Part shown: one piece after another, positions 58,901 through 64,000 of the stretch
Numbering within the stretch: position 1 is the stretch's first letter
Layout: each line of letters opens with the position of its first letter
Assembly: GCF_963676685.1 (NCBI RefSeq)
Contig: NC_092354.1
Coordinates: forward strand, 20,838,746 to 20,902,745
From: Mytilus edulis
Lineage: Eukaryota; Mollusca; Bivalvia; Mytilida; Mytilidae
Reading direction: 5' to 3'
Length of the DNA stretch: 64,000 bases
Made by a program: the position numbers and the translations under genes
The notes under the pieces: model-generated
What the model was told of the DNA's origin: nothing
What the model saw: the letters and a program-made list of their open reading frames with translations, nothing else
The model's database searches: none

Positions 58901-61900
58901 GTGCATTTTCTCATGAAGCATTCAACCAAAGCTTTTGAAATTTTTATATGTTGTTACTGATGGCAAATTAAAAGTCAAGTTCAATTATGACGATTTTGAC
59001 TTTTACTGTTCAGGAGTTATGGTTCTTGAAAGATTGTGAAATGGCGTTTCCATTCATGTTTTTGCATTTACTCATGAACCATTCAATCTAAGCTTTTCAA
59101 ATTTTAAGATGTTGATACTGATGACAAAATGGAGGTCAAATTTGATATTGATGATTTTCACTTTCACCATTCATCAGTAATGGTTCTTGTGATATTGCCA
59201 GGACACAAATAAATATTAATAAATCCGGTTTGCTGTCGTTGTGACAGCCTCTTGTTTATGAACTTTTGTCATCACAGAAACTTAATGAAATTTTCTGAAA
59301 TTTGTTATTTCAGTGTTTACAGTAATATTGATTGTACATTCATTTGGTTTTCACCATTGATTACAGGCAGTTGTAAGAAAATTCTTTGTGCTGTACTGGT
59401 TACCTGCCCTTGGTATGAAATGACACAGAAAGAGAGAGGGGAACAAGCACGACATAACACAGTCTATGTTATCTATATGTCAGATGACAAGCAATCCATG
59501 GCTCCTGTCAATCAACATGTTCTAGATGAAGCTTTTGTATCTGATCAGGTATTTGATAATGATAATGATAATGATATTTGATAAAGATAATGATAATGAT
59601 ATTTGATAATGATAATGATATTAATACTGATATTGATAATCAATGATAATGATAATGATATTGATATTGATATTGATATTGATAATGATATTTGATAAAG
59701 ATAAAGATAATGATATTTGATAAAGATAATGATATTAACATGATTAATACTGATATTGATATTGATATTGATAAGGATTGATATTAATAAGTCCTCCTAT
59801 ATGTATCTTTATCCTTATCCTTCTTTGTCTTCTTATCAAACATCTAGCAGACTGGTTATATATGTGTCCTATGGCCATTGGCTGTTTTGTACTTTCAGTT
59901 ATGTTTGAGCTTTTGTTTCAAGATGGAGGCATGACTTTAATTCCATTCTCAGTTTTATTTAGAACAGCAATAAAAGTGCAATTAAGAGATAACTGTATTG
60001 TATTTGAGGCTTTAAGGACATCCATCGGTAGTTTTACTGTCGCAAATTTAGTTTACCTGGCGACGCGTATTGGAGACAGGTAAACATGTATTTGTGACAG
60101 TAAAACTACTGGTGGACGTTCGGAAAGCTCAAATACAATACAGTTATCTCTATTCTAATGCAAAACCAGTTCATAATTAAATTTCAATCATTATTTCAGT
60201 GTAAAATCTTTATTTAAGAAAATTCTGCGAAAAGATGTTATCTTCTTTGGTCCCTACACTAGGTGACGTCATAGGTATGCTTCCGGCGTCAAACATAAAC
60301 ACCGGGCATTTTCTGGCTTCTGTGCCGCTTCAGAATGTAATAAAATTTGATAAAAAGAAGACTTTTAGATGCAACATGCGAGTTTTTTGGCTTATTATTG
60401 TAGAAATTACATGTCAATACATTCAGCAATTCAAATGTAGGCTTCCTTAGTTACAGATAAGGAGATCGAGAATTTTACGCTAACTGTCATCCAATCAGAA
60501 CCATTGATACAAAATAATTGCATTAGAATTTTCTATCCTTCATGCATTTTGCTTGAAACACTTATTGATATATGAAGAAGTGGTTTTCTATAAGATTTCT
60601 TTGATTAGGTATGGCTTGTGAGGCCTATTTTATAAATGTAAACTTATACTTCCAAACAACAGATACAGCATGTTTGCTGTTTTGAACAAAGGGCTTGTTA
60701 TTCATCATATACACTGGTCATGAATTAGTACCTTTGTTTTCCATTATATGTATGTGGATTAAATACATGTATTTTAATTGATTTTTTTTCTACAGGGGTA
60801 TTTGTATTCAGAGGAGCTGTATCATTTTGTGTATTTCTTAGCTAAGGGTAAAACCAAATGTTTAGAAGTTTTGTATTGTCCTGCATCAGCTGTTTTGTAT
60901 GAAGATGAAGCCTGGATCAAATTGAAGAATAATCTACAACATAGTATGGCTATGGGTAAGTTAAATAAAATATATACGTGATTATGAGACATGTGGAAGC
61001 ATGACGTTTGGTTAATACCAAGAGTCAGTTATTAGGAGTTTATAAAAATAAGAAGATAGTATAACTGCAATTGAGGCAACTGTCTTTGGAACATCATTGA
61101 AGGTAGCAACTATAGGTCACTTTAAGGCCTTCAACAATGAGCAAAGTACATATCGCATAATCAGCTACAGAAACCAAAAATGACAAATTGAAAACAATTC
61201 AAATGAAAAAACAATGGCCTGATTTTTGTTAAAAAAAGAACAACATGCTGTATCACAGGCTCCTGACTTGGGATAGGCACATACAGAAGGTTGCGGGTTA
61301 AGCATGTCAAACAGTCATCAATCAGACGCCAACAACATCAACATTAATTCCAAGACAGAAAAAAATACAACTATTGACAAGTTTCATAATTTTGGACTAT
61401 CACACAATGAATGGATTTATAGACTCTATTAACTTATGGATCTTATCATTGAACTCTTGCACATGAATAAAGTGTAAAGTAAGATAAAATAACAATATCT
61501 TAATAATATTTTTTTTTGTGTTGTGATCAGAGTTTTTTTATTTTTAAATTTTTCAGGAAAACCCGTAACAATATTGACCAAAGGGAAATGATAGACTGAA
61601 TTCTCAAAAATTCTTTATCAAATGATGAATGCTTGATGTCCAGTTGCAAATATCACTGCTTCCTATATAGAAAATCTCACCAACTGGAATTAATTTTGAT
61701 AGAACTACTTTGTGATTAATGTATAAATTTACTTTCTGTAGGTGTGAGAGGATTCGTAGAGGCATGTAAAGGACAATCTGTTGCTGGTATTGGTAAAAAG
61801 GGAAAAGACGGAAAATTTAAAGTCAAAGATACTACAACTTGTCAACAGTTCTGTGATAGTTTTAGGTAAGGTATCTCTGATGTGGATTTTTTTGGGGTTA

Positions 61901-64000
61901 AAAATTGCATCCATGCAACCATGTGGATGTCTTAATGATTTTCAGTTTCCCAAACTATGCTACTACTTTTTAGATACACAAAATGTAGTGCATTGATCAT
62001 AACATTCTAAACATCCTATCCATGAACATTTGTGTACATTTATCATGTTTATAAATGAAATTTATGCTATGATATTCAAGTGTCAAAATAATTTACAAAA
62101 CCTGTAGAAATTAAATACATGTATTTCAGTAGAAATCACATAAATGCATTTCAGTACGTTTACATATTAAGTCTAATTAGGAGAAATATGAGAATATGCA
62201 AGACAACTTTCAAATTTTCAGTAATATTTGGGCTAAATAAGGGCCTTATTGACCCTACTTTACCCCCTGGTTAATTTCCCAATGCAAATGTTTATAGATA
62301 TGATCATTGCAACAATAAAATACACTTAATCAAAGAAATACCTTCTAGAAGGATGGAGTATAGATGAGCTCCTGTCAAGGTTTAGCAAGTACAATGCATG
62401 ACATTGAAAAAGAAATTTTTTCAATTGTTTAATAGATTAATGGAATAATGCAGCATCTATAGAATGTAATAAATGAGTTACCCCCCACCCCCATCATTTT
62501 TACATTCTAATTGTCAGTAGAGTTGATACCAGAAAAAGGAAATTCAATGAGATTGAAAAAAAAAACCTTCATTACATTTAAAAACCAACAAGTTATCTCC
62601 CCTTTTTAATTTTTAATAGATGAATGCAGCATCTAATTACTAGAAAAGTTACCTCCCTTAACATTCTCATTGTCAGTAGATCTGATACAAAAAAAAGAAA
62701 TACAATGATCTTTGTCATTGAAAAAAACTATCCATTACATTTAAAAAAATCTTACAATTTTCTCCCCTTTCATTTGCCTATTAAATCTTTTTATAGGTTA
62801 ATGCAGCATCTACAGAATTTACTAGATAAGGTCATCCCTTTACATCTAGGGAATTTGATAAATGAGTTACTTCCCTTATTGTCAGTAGATCTGATACCAA
62901 AAAAAGCAATTTCATGCTATGCATCATAGAAAAAAACTTCATCACATCTAAAACCAACAAGTTATCTCTCCTTTTGATTTTTTAAATAAATTAATGCAAC
63001 ATCTACAGAATTTACTAGATAAGTAACCTCCCTTAACATCCTCATTGTCAGTAGATCTGATACCAGAAAAAGGAAAGAAAGGATATGAACTACTATTCAT
63101 TTCAGCTAAAACCAATGAATTATCTCCCCTTTATTTTTTCATAGATTAATGCAACATCTACAGAATTTACTAGATAAGTTACCTCCCTTTACATCTTCAT
63201 CATCAATAGATCTGATACCAGAAAAAGGAAAGAAAGGATTGGAACTACTCAAGTTATTGTATCAAGTATGTTAAATTATGTATAAAATTTTTAGGGCCAA
63301 GCATGGATCCAGAATTTATTTTACAGTTTGGTCCCTTTTCAATAATTTGATTTTGGATGTAACAAGTCTTCTGATTGGATATAATTATTTTGTCTATCAG
63401 CTCATGGACATAATTTTGTCATGTGACCAGGACATCATCAAACTTTTTTTTTATGATTTACTCCTTAAAAATAGAATTTAGAATTAGATTATAAGAAAAA
63501 AATGTAACTTGTGAGTTTTTCTATTCAAAATAACCCCAAAAAATGTGATGCACACTTTTACATTTCCTGTGTAGCACCACATTTTTTATTTTATATCTTC
63601 ATAGATAGTTTTTTACAGTTATTGCTTAAGTTTATTTAGTTATTTTTGTTATTTCAGTTAGGTTTCATAATTATTCATGAGATTTAAATTTTCGTTGATT
63701 TCATGGCTTTAGGTTAACCACAAATTTAAATATTCACGGACGTACAATTTACTTTTTGATTGTCTGCACATTTTTGCACAAAACAACAAAATCAAATATC
63801 CAGAAAAATTGGTTTACTTGAAAACAATTCATCTACAATAGTTGTCATTGCTGAAATGAGATTTCCTTGGTTTCCCATGTATTATAATGAATCCATTATA
63901 ATTTTCAGAACACAGATGTTTCAAAGAAGGATATTTTTGAAGTGTTGACTTCATGGAGAGATGATGTAACGACACAGATAAATGAAATAAAGTTTACAAA
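55965..64000 (+). CDS. Uncharacterised protein with remote RlaP/YcgL nucleotidyltransferase-like features, 5' part only
   Basis: Exons: 55965-55967 (the ATG only, then gtaagt), 56713-56833, 57369-57572, 59367-59548, 60796-60955, 61742-61865, 63145-63265 and 63909 to the window end. Phases are consistent throughout (about 335 codons so far); the gene continues to the right. I do not recognise it firmly. The part from KKILCAVLVTCPWYEM through HNTVYVIYMSDDKQ, YLYSEELYHFVYFLAKGKTK and CLEVLYCPASAVLYEDEAW has the order of the PF10127-type fold: beta strands, a 'SDxD..Vy' strand, then a helix followed by kG....EvLy. The GSxxYG and DxD metal motifs are not evident (HNTVYV where DxD would be), so it may be catalytically dead or a different family. 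Exon 7 has decayed tandem copies just upstream. The exon 4 donor abuts a GATAAT microsatellite. Confidence 0.7.
56226..56355. mobile_element. MITE family G, 130-bp hairpin
   Basis: TAGTCCAAATAATTATGACG ... and its inverted partner ending ATAATTATTTGGACTA: arms about 39 bp with AGGCTATTATAT / ATATATTAGCCT at the inner end. TA-type flank. In intron 1 of the right-hand gene. Confidence 0.85.
58170..59265 (+). mobile_element. Pearl/HINE-like non-autonomous element with 161-bp core repeats
   Basis: Contains at least four near-identical 161-bp units (starts near 58324, 58485, 58646, 58807) plus more diverged ones to about 59160. They are preceded by a GCGGGCGGTCGG-type simple repeat at 58222-58268. 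The end (near 59215-59255) reads 'GGTTTGCTGTCGTTGTGACAG'. The architecture of tandem cores plus tetranucleotide microsatellite is that described for bivalve 'pearl' elements. The units keep short open frames, which I regard as by-products. Confidence 0.75.
59549..59790 (+). repeat. Imperfect (GATAAT)/(GATATT) microsatellite at the exon 4 donor
   Basis: About 240 bp of GATAAT, GATATT and GATAAAGATAAT units. It begins within about 6 nt of the donor of exon 4 (59548|gtattt), so it makes up the first part of the intron. Confidence 0.9.
59985..60151. mobile_element. MITE family U, hairpin with about 60-bp arms
   Basis: AGAGATAACTGTATTGTATT ... AATACAATACAGTTATCTCT; the arms continue inward through 'GGTAGTTTTACTGTC' and 'GACAGTAAAACTACT'. 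In intron 4 of the right-hand gene. Confidence 0.85.
61060..61335 (+). mobile_element. Family A copy
   Basis: 'CAACTATAGGTCAC', 'AAGGCCTTCAACAATGAGCA' and 'CAGGCTCCTGACTTGGGATA' in order; intron 5 of the right-hand gene. Confidence 0.82.
62430..63265 (+). repeat. Tandem exon duplication: about five copies of exon 7, last one intact
   Basis: The block 'TTAATGCA(G/A)CATCTA..GAATTTACTAGATAAG ... GTCAGTAGATCTGATACC' recurs with the ATGCA word near 62448, 62625, 62801, 62993 and 63151 (spacing about 158-192 bp), and the pyrimidine-rich region before each copy is also shared. Copy 1 has TAA early, copy 2 reads TGA right after the acceptor, copy 4 has lost the acceptor AG and has TAA after DK. Copy 3 (exon start about 62796) is still open for about 45 codons but ends in TAG without a donor. 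Copy 5 (63145-63265) has both splice sites. Confidence 0.9.
63660..63900. mobile_element. Degenerate MITE family R copy just before exon 8
   Basis: Contains 'AATTTTCGTTGATTTCATGG', 'GGTTAACCACAAATTTAAA' and 'TATAATGAATCCA'. Its right end is within about 10 nt of the exon 8 acceptor (63908). Confidence 0.5.

Overview
The window is eukaryotic, intron-rich and AT-rich, and looks like a bivalve mollusc, most likely a mussel (Mytilus) or close relative. Two things suggest this. The proteins are animal proteins (SMAD4, a SAC3-domain protein, a family GT11 fucosyltransferase). The introns and spacers are full of short non-autonomous elements and 'core repeat' elements of the type described from bivalves. 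The genus is inference; the animal gene content is read directly from the sequence.

Layout. (1) 890-25779, minus strand: a complete SMAD4 gene that I could assemble as 12 coding exons (538 codons), with every exon phase and GT/AG site consistent. Its introns hold many miniature elements and two unusual 50-bp minisatellites. (2) 25.8-35.5 kb: spacer with a broken partial copy of SMAD4 coding exon 1, tandem duplications, two palindromic elements with perfect 8-bp target-site duplications, and other small elements. (3) 35594-36700, plus strand: an intronless coding region for an alpha-1,2-fucosyltransferase-like (GT11) protein with an unexpected hydrophobic C-terminal tail. (4) 36.7-45.6 kb: repeat-rich spacer with nested elements. 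(5) 45600-55650, minus strand: a complete SAC3D1-like gene, 8 coding exons, 342 codons. (6) 55965 to the right edge, plus strand: the 5' part of a gene (8 exons seen, cut by the window end) with a remote resemblance to the RlaP/YcgL-type nucleotidyltransferase-like family; it starts head-to-head with the SAC3D1 gene, the two start codons only about 315 bp apart.

The most striking observation is that exon-intron boundaries have been duplicated in tandem at several independent places. SMAD4 coding exon 7 ends inside a minisatellite of about 38 units in which nearly every unit carries the exon end plus a usable-looking 5' splice site. SMAD4 exon 10 has the same arrangement with four 50-bp units. 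The start-codon end of SMAD4 exon 1, with its 3' splice site, has a decayed second copy. In the right-hand gene a whole exon has been copied about five times, with only the last copy intact. In both SMAD4 minisatellites, use of any downstream donor would bring in an in-frame stop within the first extra unit. Whether this arrangement regulates splicing or is simply tolerated is not decidable from sequence alone.

The genes do not form an obvious pathway: a TGF-beta/BMP signal transducer, a Golgi glycosyltransferase, and a divergent pair (SAC3-domain protein and nucleotidyltransferase-like protein) that may share a promoter.
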